Shown: positions 44,105 to 53,441, counted from the first letter of the stretch. The stretch: DNA of 64,000 nucleotides from CAVYUC01 sp963783085 (GCA_963783085.1 CAWAMJ010000022.1:1-64000), one strand, 5' to 3'. Notes: generated from the letters alone by a model not told the origin. Made by a program: numbers and translations.

Positions 44105-44635
44105 TTGGATAAACAACGCATTTTACTGGTTACTCACGGCGCTTTCGAGACTGACTTTCTCGATAAAATTGCTGCTGCTGTCACTTCGGAATTCGATGCC
44201 CGTACTGAAATGGCTGAAAGCCACAACAGTATTTCGGCTTTTTACGACCCAATCAGGAGACAATACAATGGCAATAAATTACTGCAACACCTTGACGCAT
44301 CCACAGAACCGGGAGATGCAAAAATAATCGGCTTGTTTAAAGTCGACCTTTTTATCCCAATCCTGACGTTTATTTTCGGTCAGGCGGTTTTCAAAGGCCG
44401 AACTGCGATCGCTTCCCTGTACCGGCTCAGAAATGAACAGTATGGTTTGCCGGCCAACGAGGCGGTTCTGCTTGAGCGTTTCCGCAAGGTGATTATTCAC
44501 GAAACCGGGCATACATTTGGCCTCATTCATTGCCATGTTCCCAACTGTGTGATGCGATCGACAACGTATGTGGAAGAAATTGATCAGAAAGAAAGTCGTT
44601 TATGTATAAAATGCCGCCGGGAGTTGAATCTGTAA
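44105..44635 (+). CDS. Archaemetzincin (M54 family zinc metalloprotease)
   Basis: The 176-residue cytoplasmic protein has the extended metzincin motif HETGHTFGLIHC (HExxHxxGxxH) followed by NCVMRST and a C-terminal CIKCRREL, the second zinc-binding Cys pair that defines archaemetzincins. The start is TTG. It lies 75 bases after the response regulator and ends 5 bases before the convergent atpG gene. Whether it belongs to the redox locus functionally or only by position is unknown. Confidence 0.85.
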   Translation: MDKQRILLVTHGAFETDFLDKIAAAVTSEFDARTEMAESHNSISAFYDPIRRQYNGNKLLQHLDASTEPGDAKIIGLFKVDLFIPILTFIFGQAVFKGRTAIASLYRLRNEQYGLPANEAVLLERFRKVIIHETGHTFGLIHCHVPNCVMRSTTYVEEIDQKESRLCIKCRRELNL

Positions 44636-44640
44636 AATAA

Positions 44641-45522
44641 CTATCCTTTCAATGCTTCGGCGCCACTGACGATTTCCAGGATTTCCCTGGTAATGGTCGC
44701 CTGACGCGCTTTATTGTACTGCAGGGTAAGTTCGCCCAGCAAATCTGTAGCATTGTCTGTTGCCTGGTGCATGGCAGTCATCCGGGCGCCGTGTTCGGCA
44801 GCGTTTGAATCAAGCATCGCCTTGTAAAACTGAATTTTTAGTGAACGCGGAATCAGTTCCTGAACTATATCCTCCTGCGAAGGCTCAAAAATGAAATTCA
44901 GATTGTTGTTCCGGTTATTTTCATCTTCTTCTATTTCTACCGGCAGGAACTGTTCTGAAATTTGTGCCTGTACCGCTGCATTTATAAATTGATTGTAAAC
45001 GAGTTCGATCCGGTCATAAACGCCATCTCTGAATAGTTTCATTATTTCGGAAGCTATTTCCGAAACATTTTCGAACGTCAGTTCATCGTACAGTTCGTTT
45101 TTATTGTCAACCACGTTCATGTCGCGATGTTTCAGCTGGCGCATCCCCATTTTCCCGATGCATAAAAACGAAACATTTCCCCGCTGCAACTGCCGTGTGT
45201 ATTGACTCCGGGCCAATTCCAATGCCTTTTTTGAGATGGCGGAATTAAAACCGCCACATAATCCCCGGTTCGAAGAAACCAGGATAATCAGTATTTTTTC
45301 CGGCTGCCGCGGTTGTGTGTACACCGAGTCTTCGGAATCGTCGAGGCTGGCGCTGAGGGTCATTAAAATCTGGTGCAGCTTATCGGCATAAGGCCTGATT
45401 TGCATAATGGCATCCTGCGCTTTTTTCAGCTTTGCAGCCGAAACCATTTTCATCGCGCTTGTTACCTGCCTTGTGGTTTTTACCGATGCAATTCTTGTCC
45501 GTATTTCTTTTAAGCCAGCCAT
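44641..45522 (-). CDS. atpG: F-type ATP synthase gamma subunit
   Basis: The 293-residue central-stalk subunit begins LKEIRTRIASVKTTRQVTSAMKMVSAAKLKKA and ends NKARQATITREILEIVSGAEA, the two helices of the rotor coiled coil. SNRGLCGGFNSAI is the conserved middle motif. It is the last gene of the operon; atpD and atpC, which usually follow, are absent, so they must lie elsewhere, as in other Bacteroidota. The archaemetzincin gene ends 5 bases away on the other strand, with no terminator between. Confidence 0.97.
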   Translation of the reverse strand: MAGLKEIRTRIASVKTTRQVTSAMKMVSAAKLKKAQDAIMQIRPYADKLHQILMTLSASLDDSEDSVYTQPRQPEKILIILVSSNRGLCGGFNSAISKKALELARSQYTRQLQRGNVSFLCIGKMGMRQLKHRDMNVVDNKNELYDELTFENVSEIASEIMKLFRDGVYDRIELVYNQFINAAVQAQISEQFLPVEIEEDENNRNNNLNFIFEPSQEDIVQELIPRSLKIQFYKAMLDSNAAEHGARMTAMHQATDNATDLLGELTLQYNKARQATITREILEIVSGAEALKG

Positions 45523-45596
45523 ATTTTTCTATAAATGCATTAACGAGTGATTGAGGTGTAAAGTCCACATCTACCCAAATTCACTCAGATATCTTA

Positions 45597-47177
45597 TTAC
45601 CGTTTATATTTTTCAGCTACTTCTTTGGCAACGTTTCTCAAAGTTCCTTCAATTTGTTCATCCAATTTGCCGTCGCGCAATGAATCCAGAACATCACGGT
45701 GCTGTATCTCCAAAATTTCAAGGAAATCAGATTCGAATTCTTTTACTTTCTCAATCGGAACATTGCGCAACAATTCTTTGGTCCCACAGTAAATGATAGC
45801 AACCTGATGTTCGATTTTCATTGGGGAATATTGTCCCTGTTTCAGGATTTCGACATTTTTTCGTCCTTTGTCGAGCACACGCATCGTAGCCGCATCGAGG
45901 TCGGAACCAAATTTGGCAAAAGCTTCCAGTTCGCGGAATTGTGCCTGGTCGAGTTTTAACGTCCCGGCAATTTTTTTCATCGATTTGATTTGAGCGCTGC
46001 CACCCACACGAGACACCGAAATACCAACGTTGATTGCAGGACGGATACCTGAATTGAAGAGGTTCGATTCGAGAAAAATTTGTCCGTCGGTGATGGAAAT
46101 TACGTTTGTTGGAATATAGGCCGAAACGTCGCCTGCCTGAGTTTCAATGATTGGCAAAGCTGTTAATGAACCGCCGCCTTTTACTTTGTCTTTTAAAACT
46201 TCCGGCAAATCGTTCATTTTGGCTGCAATTTCGTCTGATTCGATGATTTTTGCAGCACGTTCCAGCAAGCGGGAGTGCAGGTAAAATACATCGCCCGGAT
46301 ATGCTTCACGGCCTGGCGGACGGCGCAGCAACAGCGAAACTTCGCGGTATGAAACCGCCTGCTTCGAAAGATCATCGTAAATAATCAGGGCATCGCGACC
46401 GGTGTCGCGGAAATATTCGCCAATGGAAGCCCCTGCATAAGGTGCATAAAACTGAAGTGCAGCAGGGTCTGAGGCTGTGGCCATCACAATCACGGTATAA
46501 TCCAGTGCGCCATATTTTTCGAGGGTCGCAGCAATGTTTGCCACGGTGGAACCTTTTTGGCCCACAGCTACATAAATACAGTAAACCGGTTTGCCTTTTT
46601 CGTAGTTTTCGCGTTGATTAATAATGGTGTCGATGGCAACTGCGGTTTTACCGGTCTGGCGGTCGCCGATGATCAGTTCCCGCTGTCCGCGTCCGATAGG
46701 GATCATCGCGTCGATTGCTTTCAACCCGGTTTGCAGCGGCTGTTTTACCGGCTGACGGTAAATTACGCCCGGAGCTTTTCTTTCGAGCGGCATTTCATAC
46801 AATTCACCCTCAATTGGTCCTTTTCCGTCAAGTGGTTCGCCAATGGTATTTATTACACGTCCCAGCAACTTTTCCCCTACATTGATAGATGCAATTCGTT
46901 GCGTCCGTTTTACGGTATCCCCTTCTTTAATTTGTTCTGAAGGGCCCAGCAAAACAACACCCACATTATCTTCTTCCAGGTTAAGTACAATGCCTTTCAT
47001 GCCGTTTTCAAATTCTACCATCTCATTGGCTTCCACGTTCGAAAGGCCATAGATGCGGGCAATTCCATCGCCTACTTGCAGCACGGTACCCACTTCTTCC
47101 AATTCGGCTTCCGATTTAAAGCCTTCCAGTTGTTGTTTTAGTATTTCTGATACTTCTGCAGGTTTTATATTCGCCAT
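45597..47177 (-). CDS. atpA: F-type ATP synthase alpha subunit
   Basis: The 526-residue subunit carries the P-loop GDRQTGKTAVAIDTI and the VSRVGGSAQ signature of alpha subunits (ISVSRVGGSAQIKSMK). It forms the hexamer with beta around the gamma rotor. It follows atpH within 30 bases and precedes atpG by about 75 bases in transcription order. Confidence 0.98.
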   Translation of the reverse strand: MANIKPAEVSEILKQQLEGFKSEAELEEVGTVLQVGDGIARIYGLSNVEANEMVEFENGMKGIVLNLEEDNVGVVLLGPSEQIKEGDTVKRTQRIASINVGEKLLGRVINTIGEPLDGKGPIEGELYEMPLERKAPGVIYRQPVKQPLQTGLKAIDAMIPIGRGQRELIIGDRQTGKTAVAIDTIINQRENYEKGKPVYCIYVAVGQKGSTVANIAATLEKYGALDYTVIVMATASDPAALQFYAPYAGASIGEYFRDTGRDALIIYDDLSKQAVSYREVSLLLRRPPGREAYPGDVFYLHSRLLERAAKIIESDEIAAKMNDLPEVLKDKVKGGGSLTALPIIETQAGDVSAYIPTNVISITDGQIFLESNLFNSGIRPAINVGISVSRVGGSAQIKSMKKIAGTLKLDQAQFRELEAFAKFGSDLDAATMRVLDKGRKNVEILKQGQYSPMKIEHQVAIIYCGTKELLRNVPIEKVKEFESDFLEILEIQHRDVLDSLRDGKLDEQIEGTLRNVAKEVAEKYKR

Positions 47178-47206
47178 CGTCTGTTATTTTATCGCGGATT
47201 TTTGGA

Positions 47207-47755
47207 TTATTTTATATCTGTTTTCAGTAGTTTCTGTTTTATCTTGTTGAGCTGCGTTGCCACGCTGGCATCAAATTGTTTGTCGCCGACCCGCAAAATG
47301 AGGCCGCCAATAATTTCAGGATTTATGTTTCCGGAGAGCTCAACTTTTGCGTGCAACTCTTTTTCGAGCACCGACTGTATTTTATCAAACGTTTCGCCGT
47401 CTACTTTCGATGCCGTTGTCAGACGCGCCGGTTTGATGTTTTGGTCTTTTCGGGTGAAAGATATAAAGTTCCTGCAAATTCCCGGAATATAAGCTTCGCG
47501 TTTGTTACGGGTAATTAACCGAAGGAAATTCAGCGTCAGTTCATTCACTTTCCCGCTAAAAATTGAATTTATCAGTTGGATTTTCCTGGAAGTTTTAATA
47601 ACCGGACTTTCCAGCAAAAGTCTGAATTCTTCAGAGTTCTCATATATATTGGATATGAGTTCAATGTCATCTTTCAACGCCGGGAGTGAATTTTTTTCCC
47701 TGGCCAATGAAAAAAATGCTTTTGCGTACCGTACCGAAATTGCGCTTTGATCCAT
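47207..47755 (-). CDS. atpH: F-type ATP synthase delta subunit
   Basis: The 182-residue peripheral-stalk protein links F1 to the b subunits. YAKAFFSLAREKNSL at the N-terminus and NPEIIGGLILRVGDKQFDAS near the C-terminus are the family's recognisable blocks. It is adjacent to atpF with a 3-base gap. Confidence 0.93.
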   Translation of the reverse strand: MDQSAISVRYAKAFFSLAREKNSLPALKDDIELISNIYENSEEFRLLLESPVIKTSRKIQLINSIFSGKVNELTLNFLRLITRNKREAYIPGICRNFISFTRKDQNIKPARLTTASKVDGETFDKIQSVLEKELHAKVELSGNINPEIIGGLILRVGDKQFDASVATQLNKIKQKLLKTDIK

Positions 47756-47758
47756 AAA

Positions 47759-48253
47759 TTAACTCAACTTAATATCGTCAATCAAACCTTCCACTATTTT
47801 TTCCTGTTCACCCTTGTTTTGCAACTGTTTCCGAATAACTTTTTCAGCAATCATAACCGAGAGTTCCACAACCTGTTTTTTAATTTCGCCAATGGCTGCC
47901 GTTTTTTCTGATTCGATTTGCTGCCGTGCGTGTTCGATGCTTTTTTGAGCTTCCTGATTGGCTTTTTCTTTGGCTTCCGCTACAATTTTGTCTTTTAAGT
48001 CTTTGGCCTCTCTCAGGATGATATCCCTTTCTTTTCGGGCTTCGGCAATGATTTTTTCATTGTCTGCTTTTAGCTCGGCTACTTCTTTTTTTGCTTCTTC
48101 GGCAGAATTCAATGCATTGGCAATCGATTCTTCACGTTCCTTCAGAGCATTTAAAATCGGTTTCCAGGCAAATTTTCTGAGAACGAACAGGACAATCCCA
48201 AAAATGATGAACATCCAAACGATTGTGCCGGGATTCGGTGTTACTAAACCCAT
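47759..48253 (-). CDS. atpF: F-type ATP synthase b subunit
   Basis: The 164-residue protein has one N-terminal membrane helix (TIVWMFIIFGIVLFVLRKFAW) followed by a long charged helix with RKERDIILREAKDLKDKI, which dimerises as the stator. It sits between atpE and atpH, the usual place. Confidence 0.95.
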   Translation of the reverse strand: MGLVTPNPGTIVWMFIIFGIVLFVLRKFAWKPILNALKEREESIANALNSAEEAKKEVAELKADNEKIIAEARKERDIILREAKDLKDKIVAEAKEKANQEAQKSIEHARQQIESEKTAAIGEIKKQVVELSVMIAEKVIRKQLQNKGEQEKIVEGLIDDIKLS

Positions 48254-48321
48254 AACTTCAATTTTTTAGTGAAAGGCAACTAAATCCCGGCAATCCCGGG
48301 ATTTGTCGCCAAATTTGTTTG

Positions 48322-48585
48322 CTAAACGAAAATAACGAGCGCACAAATGATCACAGCAAAGAAGGCAACACCTTCTATCAATGCTGCCGCAACGATCATG
48401 TTTGAGCGGATATCACCGCCTGCTTCGGGTTGGCGTGCAATAGCTTCCATGGCGCTGGCACCGATACGTCCGATACCTATACCTGCACCAATTGCAGCTA
48501 ATCCAGCTCCCAAGGCAGCACCCATTTTACCGATGGTAGCACCGGCAGCCGCTTGTAGCAATACAGTTAAAATTGCTGATAACAT
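48322..48585 (-). CDS. atpE: F-type ATP synthase c subunit
   Basis: The 87-residue proteolipid forms two membrane helices. The polar loop is ARQPEAGGDIRSNM, and the ion-binding Glu is in the second helix (AALIEGVAFFAV). The Gln and Ser/Thr pattern of sodium-binding c subunits (Q in helix 1, ES in helix 2) is absent, so proton coupling is likely. Confidence 0.95.
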   Translation of the reverse strand: MLSAILTVLLQAAAGATIGKMGAALGAGLAAIGAGIGIGRIGASAMEAIARQPEAGGDIRSNMIVAAALIEGVAFFAVIICALVIFV

Positions 48586-48609
48586 AGCTTTAATTTTTAA
48601 AAGTTACTA

Positions 48610-49731
48610 TTAGTGATGATCTGCTATCGCCATTCCAAAATAGAGCGCCGATAACAGGGTGAAAACATAAGCTTGTATAAACGAAACCAAAACATCGAGC
48701 AGCAGGATAAAAGCCGAAAATGCGATAGAAACCACACTTACGCCATAACCCGCAGCCGCTCCGGCCATACTGCCGAAAATAAAGATAAGGCTCACAAAAA
48801 CGGTTACTATCATGTGGCCGGCCATCATGTTTGCAAACAAACGCACCATCAAAACAAATGGCTTTGTAAATACGCTCGAAAGTTCGACAATCGGCATCAG
48901 TGGAATCGGAAATTTTAGCCACCACGGTACTTCGGGATTGTAAATTTCCTTCCAGTAATGTTTGTTTCCGTTTGCGGTTGTAATAAAAAATGTAAATAAG
49001 GCCAGTACCATCGTTACTGCAATATTGCCGGTAACATTCGCCCCAAATGGTGGAATGGGTATCAGGCCCAACAAGTTGTTAATCAAAATAAAAAAGAACA
49101 ATGTCAGCAAAAACGGCATGAACTTTTCATATTTTTTATCGCCAATAGCCGGTTTGGCAACTTCGTCGCGGATAAATAAAATGACCGGCTCGAGCAGGTT
49201 TTGCAAACCTCTTGGCGCTTTCCCGGCATTTTTGCGTGCTGACCGGGCCACCGGAATCAACATGAAAAACAGAACCAAAACCGAAACGAACACACCGGCT
49301 ATTGTTTTCGTTACAGAGAAATCGAATGGTTTGCCGGCTTCATGGCCCTGTGCATCAACTTCTACAATTTTACCTTCGTTTTCTTCTGATTGCGATAGTG
49401 CGAAACCATTGTATTTTGCATGTCCGTGAACAAACTTCGACGACATGAATATATTAAGGCGTTTGCCATTGTGCAATTCCGGATTTTTGCTGTAAAGGAT
49501 AACCGGTAGCGGAATGCTGATGTGTTTGTCGCCAAACGAAACAATATGCCACTCGTGCGAGTCGGAAACATGTTCAATTACAAATTCCCCCGCCTGAAAA
49601 TTTTCTTTGATATTTTCTTCCATGGTATGGCCCATAGCCTCTTCCTCCTGCCCGTGCTGAGCCCATGCAAGTGAGTAACCACCAACCGACAATACAAATA
49701 CGAAAAAAACGATTTTAATATATTTTACCAT
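48610..49731 (-). CDS. atpB: F-type ATP synthase a subunit
   Basis: The 373-residue membrane subunit carries the conserved Arg helix block FVLMVRLFANMMAGHMIV that faces the c ring. The N-terminal 130 residues, with a signal-like segment and a periplasmic stretch, form an extension common in Bacteroidota, which explains the large size. It precedes atpE by 24 bases. Confidence 0.95.
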   Translation of the reverse strand: MVKYIKIVFFVFVLSVGGYSLAWAQHGQEEEAMGHTMEENIKENFQAGEFVIEHVSDSHEWHIVSFGDKHISIPLPVILYSKNPELHNGKRLNIFMSSKFVHGHAKYNGFALSQSEENEGKIVEVDAQGHEAGKPFDFSVTKTIAGVFVSVLVLFFMLIPVARSARKNAGKAPRGLQNLLEPVILFIRDEVAKPAIGDKKYEKFMPFLLTLFFFILINNLLGLIPIPPFGANVTGNIAVTMVLALFTFFITTANGNKHYWKEIYNPEVPWWLKFPIPLMPIVELSSVFTKPFVLMVRLFANMMAGHMIVTVFVSLIFIFGSMAGAAAGYGVSVVSIAFSAFILLLDVLVSFIQAYVFTLLSALYFGMAIADHH

Positions 49732-49910
49732 AGGTTAATCCGGTTTTTACGGTGTTCACAAAATTAAATGTTTTTTCTTATGCCGAATGAAATATTAAAA
49801 TATTTGAACGAGAATTAACAATGTTTAAAAACTTGTTTTTTCGAAAGAAGAAAATATTATTTTACCGGCAGGAGTCAAATAAAAAAATAATCGGCTCACG
49901 GGTGTGGGAT

Positions 49911-50294
49911 TTACTTTCTTTTAAAAATTTTAATCATTTCCGCCACTTCAAAAAAAGTAAATAACATGTAGAGCAACATGAGGTATATTACAAAAACCAC
50001 TGCATTATGGGGTTTTAATGCGATGTAAATAACGGCAACAATGGAATAGACAACAAGCCTCAAAAAAGTAACAACCATGCTGCTGCGCGTAAAAGCCGGT
50101 ACCCCTTTTGCAGCCTGGTTTAACTGAAACGCATGTGCCAGAATAGTCATTAACAGGAAAAAAAGTAGCCCCCAGGGCATTACCGGCAGATAGTATTCAG
50201 GAATGAGCAGGTTGAATGCAAGCCAGCCGAAGAACGCAATTATTGCTGCAATGCCTGTAATTTTGACGATAAAACGCTTTAAATTGCTATTCAT
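49911..50294 (-). CDS. Small membrane protein before atpB
   Basis: The 127-residue protein has about four hydrophobic segments (for example FIVKITGIAAIIAFFGWLAF and VVFVIYLMLLYMLFTFF). It lies between atpZ and atpB and overlaps atpZ by four bases, the position where AtpI-like proteins or unknown small membrane proteins sit in Bacteroidota ATP synthase operons. I do not recognise a specific family. Confidence 0.65.
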   Translation of the reverse strand: MNSNLKRFIVKITGIAAIIAFFGWLAFNLLIPEYYLPVMPWGLLFFLLMTILAHAFQLNQAAKGVPAFTRSSMVVTFLRLVVYSIVAVIYIALKPHNAVVFVIYLMLLYMLFTFFEVAEMIKIFKRK

Positions 50295-50515
50295 TTTTTC
50301 AATAGGTTACGGGTTGCATATACAATTGCGACGATTACCGAAAAAACCATCAGGACCAGCGTAAAAACATAAAAATCGTTTTTCAGCCACTGGTCAATTT
50401 TATAACCTCCAAAAGTTCCGAATCCGATGATGGCCATCATTTCGAATCCGAGGCTTGAATAACGTATAAAGTTATCAAAGCTTTTTTTCTTCTTTTGGTT
50501 TTGCCGGTTCTTCAT
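50291..50515 (-). CDS. AtpZ/AtpI-like protein
   Basis: The 74-residue two-span protein (IGFGTFGGYKIDQWL, with GYxxD characteristic of AtpZ) is found beside F0 genes and may help assemble the c ring or carry Mg. The start overlaps the 3' end of the bactofilin gene by about 41 bases, so the two are coupled; a shorter start is possible but would remove the basic N-terminus. Confidence 0.75.
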   Translation of the reverse strand: MKNRQNQKKKKSFDNFIRYSSLGFEMMAIIGFGTFGGYKIDQWLKNDFYVFTLVLMVFSVIVAIVYATRNLLKK

Positions 50516-50882
50516 TCTTTTCTTTTATGCCGCCCATTTTACAGGTTCCGGTAAAGATTGAACCTGGTTCAACCGACAGTTTCCCTGCAACAATATCGCC
50601 GTTTATCCGCGCCGATGCTTTCATGGTAAGAAGTTCCGTAACATTCACTTTCCCTTTAATATAACCGGATACTTCCACGTTGTTACAATCCACTTCGCCT
50701 TCTACTTTTCCTTTCAAACCGATTACGAGCCGGCCTTTGGCCTGAATATTACCCTTTAATTGTCCATCGATGCGTATGTCGCCATTGGCCATAATATCAC
50801 CATTTATAATGGTCCCTTCATTTAGAATGTTGATTACCTGGCCCTGAATTTCACCGTAAGGTTTAGTCATTTGCTTTGCCAT
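50475..50882 (-). CDS. Bactofilin (polymer-forming cytoskeletal protein)
   Basis: The 135-residue protein has the repeated hydrophobic-Gly beta-helix pattern of bactofilins (GTIINGDIMANGDIRIDG, SARINGDIVAGKLSVEPG) and a Lys/Glu-rich tail. It self-assembles at the membrane. It heads the ATP synthase operon, as in many Bacteroidota. I start at the internal Met because the longer frame adds only four residues. Confidence 0.9.
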   Translation of the reverse strand: MAKQMTKPYGEIQGQVINILNEGTIINGDIMANGDIRIDGQLKGNIQAKGRLVIGLKGKVEGEVDCNNVEVSGYIKGKVNVTELLTMKASARINGDIVAGKLSVEPGSIFTGTCKMGGIKEKNEEPAKPKEEKKL

Positions 50883-50894
50883 CCTGAATTTCAT

Positions 50895-51277
50895 TTTAAG
50901 TTTTTGTTCGTTTCTTTGTTGTTAAATCCTATAACTGGTATGGGTTGATGAAAATAGTAAATTTTTACATCAACCTCAAGTAAATGTTAAAAATCCGGCG
51001 AAATATTTTAAACAGAAACCAGACGCAGTTATGTGCACACTCCAGACGAACGCTTTTCCATATTAATCCGGCACAAAACAAAGCAAATTAATGTTGTCGC
51101 TTTCTTTGTTCAAAAAAAGACTGAAAAAGGTTAGTTTAAATACTTTGGGTACAGATACGGATGTATTCAGGGGAAATTACAGGAAAACGCTTGCGGGAAC
51201 GAAAAAAGATGGCATCTCACTGGAAATGCCATCTTTTTTCGTTCCCGCTCCGGTTTTGCAGGAGCCGGGGAAATTTT
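50895..51277. other. Gap between rpmF and the ATP synthase operon
   Basis: This 380-base stretch contains the long hairpin near 51193-51248 and AT-rich DNA upstream of the bactofilin gene, where the operon promoter must lie. The short frames on the plus strand inside it read across the hairpin and lack protein-like composition. I see no gene. Confidence 0.5.
51193..51248. terminator. Terminator-like 23-bp perfect hairpin after rpmF
   Basis: Arms 51193-51215 and 51226-51248 are perfectly complementary (starting GCGGGAACGAAAAAAG) with a 10-base loop. On the minus strand the stem lies about 30 bases after the rpmF stop, and internal A/T runs on both arms allow termination in either direction. 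Its length is unusual for a simple terminator. Confidence 0.6.
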
Positions 51278-51463
51278 TTAAACTGCAATGTCTTTAATAA
51301 TCACTTGTTTCCCACGGTAATATCCACATTCCGGACATATTGTATGGTATTTTACCGTTGATCCGCAGTTTGAACAACTTGCCAGGGTCGGGGCGGTAGC
51401 TTTGTAGTGCGTACGTCTTTTATCCCTTCTTGTTTTCGATATTCTGCTCTTTGGATGTGCCAT
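51278..51463 (-). CDS. rpmF: 50S ribosomal protein L32
   Basis: The 61-residue protein begins AHPKSRISKTRRDKRR and contains a zinc ribbon, CSNCG and CPECGYY. All four Cys are present, so this is the zinc-binding form. It follows the DUF177 gene by 11 bases, as in most bacteria. Confidence 0.97.
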   Translation of the reverse strand: MAHPKSRISKTRRDKRRTHYKATAPTLASCSNCGSTVKYHTICPECGYYRGKQVIIKDIAV

Positions 51464-51474
51464 AATATTTAATT

Positions 51475-52017
51475 TTAGTTGTTATTCTTCAATTTTTTAA
51501 GTGCGTCCCACCGGGGATCGGTTTCCGGTTCCTCTTCTCCGGATTCGTGTATCTCATAATCATTTAATTTTTCCAGCATTTCGCTGTCGCATTCGCTTTC
51601 TCCTTTTTCATTTTCCGGATGTACGTGCCTCAGTGGAATGGCCAAAATAATATATTCATAAATTAACTGGGCCAGGTTTAACCGGTGTTCTTCGGGATGC
51701 ACCCACATCACATCCACATCGTCTTCCTGTTCCACTTCGCTGTATTTTACCAGAACTTCGGCTTTGTTTTTAATTTTTTGCCGGTAATTCTCCAGACAGC
51801 GATCGCAGGTGAGTTCCACCCAACCTTTCAGTTTTAACCGAACTTTCAAAAACGTGCTCCTTTTTTCAAGCGTCGTTTTCACCGAAACATCGCCAACGCT
51901 GACCTGGCTGTTTTCAAAATGCTCAAAGAACTTCGCGTCTGCTTCGAAATCAAATTCGTGCAGGCCTTCTTTAAGACCTTTAAATTCAACATCATATTTT
52001 GTTTTCCAGACCCCCAT
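51475..52017 (-). CDS. DUF177 (YceD) family protein
   Basis: The 180-residue protein holds the DUF177 motif LTCDRCLENYRQKI with its CxxC pair and an acidic tail. The family, linked to 23S rRNA or ribosome assembly, is regularly encoded just before rpmF. The 210 bases upstream contain no gene. Confidence 0.85.
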   Translation of the reverse strand: MGVWKTKYDVEFKGLKEGLHEFDFEADAKFFEHFENSQVSVGDVSVKTTLEKRSTFLKVRLKLKGWVELTCDRCLENYRQKIKNKAEVLVKYSEVEQEDDVDVMWVHPEEHRLNLAQLIYEYIILAIPLRHVHPENEKGESECDSEMLEKLNDYEIHESGEEEPETDPRWDALKKLKNNN

Positions 52018-52229
52018 TTGAAAAAAGTGGTTGCAAAAGTATAAATTTTTTCAAAACACCTCAAAAAATTAAAATTTTATTTGTTTCATTCTGATTAGCA
52101 CATCAATGACTTCATTCTTTTTTTAACAGCCCATCTGCCACTGAAAACACCTGCTTCATTTATAGCTTTCAGCGGTTTTCCGCTTTAGTTTGATTTAAAT
52201 GAGAATAGACTTTTTCGTTTAACCGTATT

Positions 52230-53441
52230 TTAATTATATCCGGATTTCCTGATTTTCTTCCCTCTGTTCAGCACAATACGGAATGTTGTTCCTTTCCCGA
52301 TTTCCGATTGTTTGATGAATATTTTACCGCTGTGGTAGTTTTCGACAATACGTTTGGCCAGCGAAAGACCGAGGCCCCAGCCGCGTTTTTTTGTGGAAAA
52401 ACCGGGTTGGAAAATGGTTTTAAACTGCGATTTCGGCACACCTTTTCCGGTGTCGGTAATATCCAGCACAACGATATCTTCCTTTTCGTTTAAAGTCAGC
52501 GTAATGTGTCCGTGGTTTTCCATAGCATCGATCGCGTTTTTACAAAGGTTTTCAATCACCCACGAAAAAAGTGCGGCATTCAACGGAACTAAAACAACAT
52601 CGTTTCCGCTAAATGAGGTATTAAACTTTACACGTTCCGAGGAGCGGGTCTTCAGGTAGTTGACCGTCGAAATTAAAACTTCGACGATATTGGTGGAAAG
52701 CAACTCCGGTTTGGAACCGATTTTGGAAAACCGTTCGGTAATTTTTTCCAGGCGCTGAGTATCGTTTTCAAATTCGCTGATGATTTTTTCATTGACATTT
52801 TGCAGTTTCAGCAATTCGATCCACGCCAGTAATGACGAAATGGGTGTGCCCAACTGGTGCGCAGTTTCCTTCGACATTCCTACCCAAACCTGGTTTTGCT
52901 CGGCCCGCTGCGTGGCGCTGAAAGCAAAATAAGCCACCAAAATGAAAATAATTATTACCACCAGTTGTACAAACGGATAATACCGCAGGTTTCGCAGAAT
53001 ATCGGATTCGCGGAAATAAAGATACTGCGTTGTATCCTCTGAAAGCCCTATGGGAATGGGTTCGGAATAAGCTTTCATTTTTTTCAGCTCGCGGGTTAAA
53101 ACCTGTTTGCGCCGTGCCGGATTGTAACTGATGTTGGCATCGCTGTTAAACGTTCCGTCGGGATTGACAATGATTATTGGAATGGTGGTGTTTTGGACGA
53201 GGATGAGGTTGATCAGGTTTAAATAATCGGTATTTAAATCCTCCATTTCGGGCGAGGAAGTTTGAATAGCCGCTTCTGCCAGTCCTTTGGTGGCTTCGGC
53301 CCAGAGTTCCACTTTTTTCCGTTCTTCGCGGGCCATTTTTTCGGTTAGCCAGTTGGTATACCAAAGGGAAGCCACCCCAATTAACACTGCCACAATCAGC
53401 AGTAAAATTTTCCCGCGTCGTCTTTTCAGGTAAATATCCAA
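52230..53441 (-). CDS. Orphan sensor histidine kinase
   Basis: The 403-residue kinase has two membrane helices (about 11-29 and 158-177) around a periplasmic sensor with ENSD-like PxIIVNPDGTF. The dimerisation domain has SKETAHQLGTPISSLLAW, in which His replaces the usual HE pair and Gln-Leu-Gly-Thr-Pro follows, a form common in Bacteroidota. The ATPase domain has NLCKNAIDAM, DTGKGVP and GWGLGLSLAKRI. No response regulator is adjacent. Confidence 0.9.
   Translation of the reverse strand: MDIYLKRRRGKILLLIVAVLIGVASLWYTNWLTEKMAREERKKVELWAEATKGLAEAAIQTSSPEMEDLNTDYLNLINLILVQNTTIPIIIVNPDGTFNSDANISYNPARRKQVLTRELKKMKAYSEPIPIGLSEDTTQYLYFRESDILRNLRYYPFVQLVVIIIFILVAYFAFSATQRAEQNQVWVGMSKETAHQLGTPISSLLAWIELLKLQNVNEKIISEFENDTQRLEKITERFSKIGSKPELLSTNIVEVLISTVNYLKTRSSERVKFNTSFSGNDVVLVPLNAALFSWVIENLCKNAIDAMENHGHITLTLNEKEDIVVLDITDTGKGVPKSQFKTIFQPGFSTKKRGWGLGLSLAKRIVENYHSGKIFIKQSEIGKGTTFRIVLNRGKKIRKSGYN

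Noticed and set aside
45524..45596. Missing atpD/atpC as evidence of a broken ATP synthase operon
   Set aside because: Separate location of atpD-atpC is usual in Bacteroidota, so the arrangement is normal.
51091..51361. Plus-strand frames over the rpmF terminator
   Set aside because: They cross the 23-bp hairpin and rpmF in antisense and show no protein-like features.
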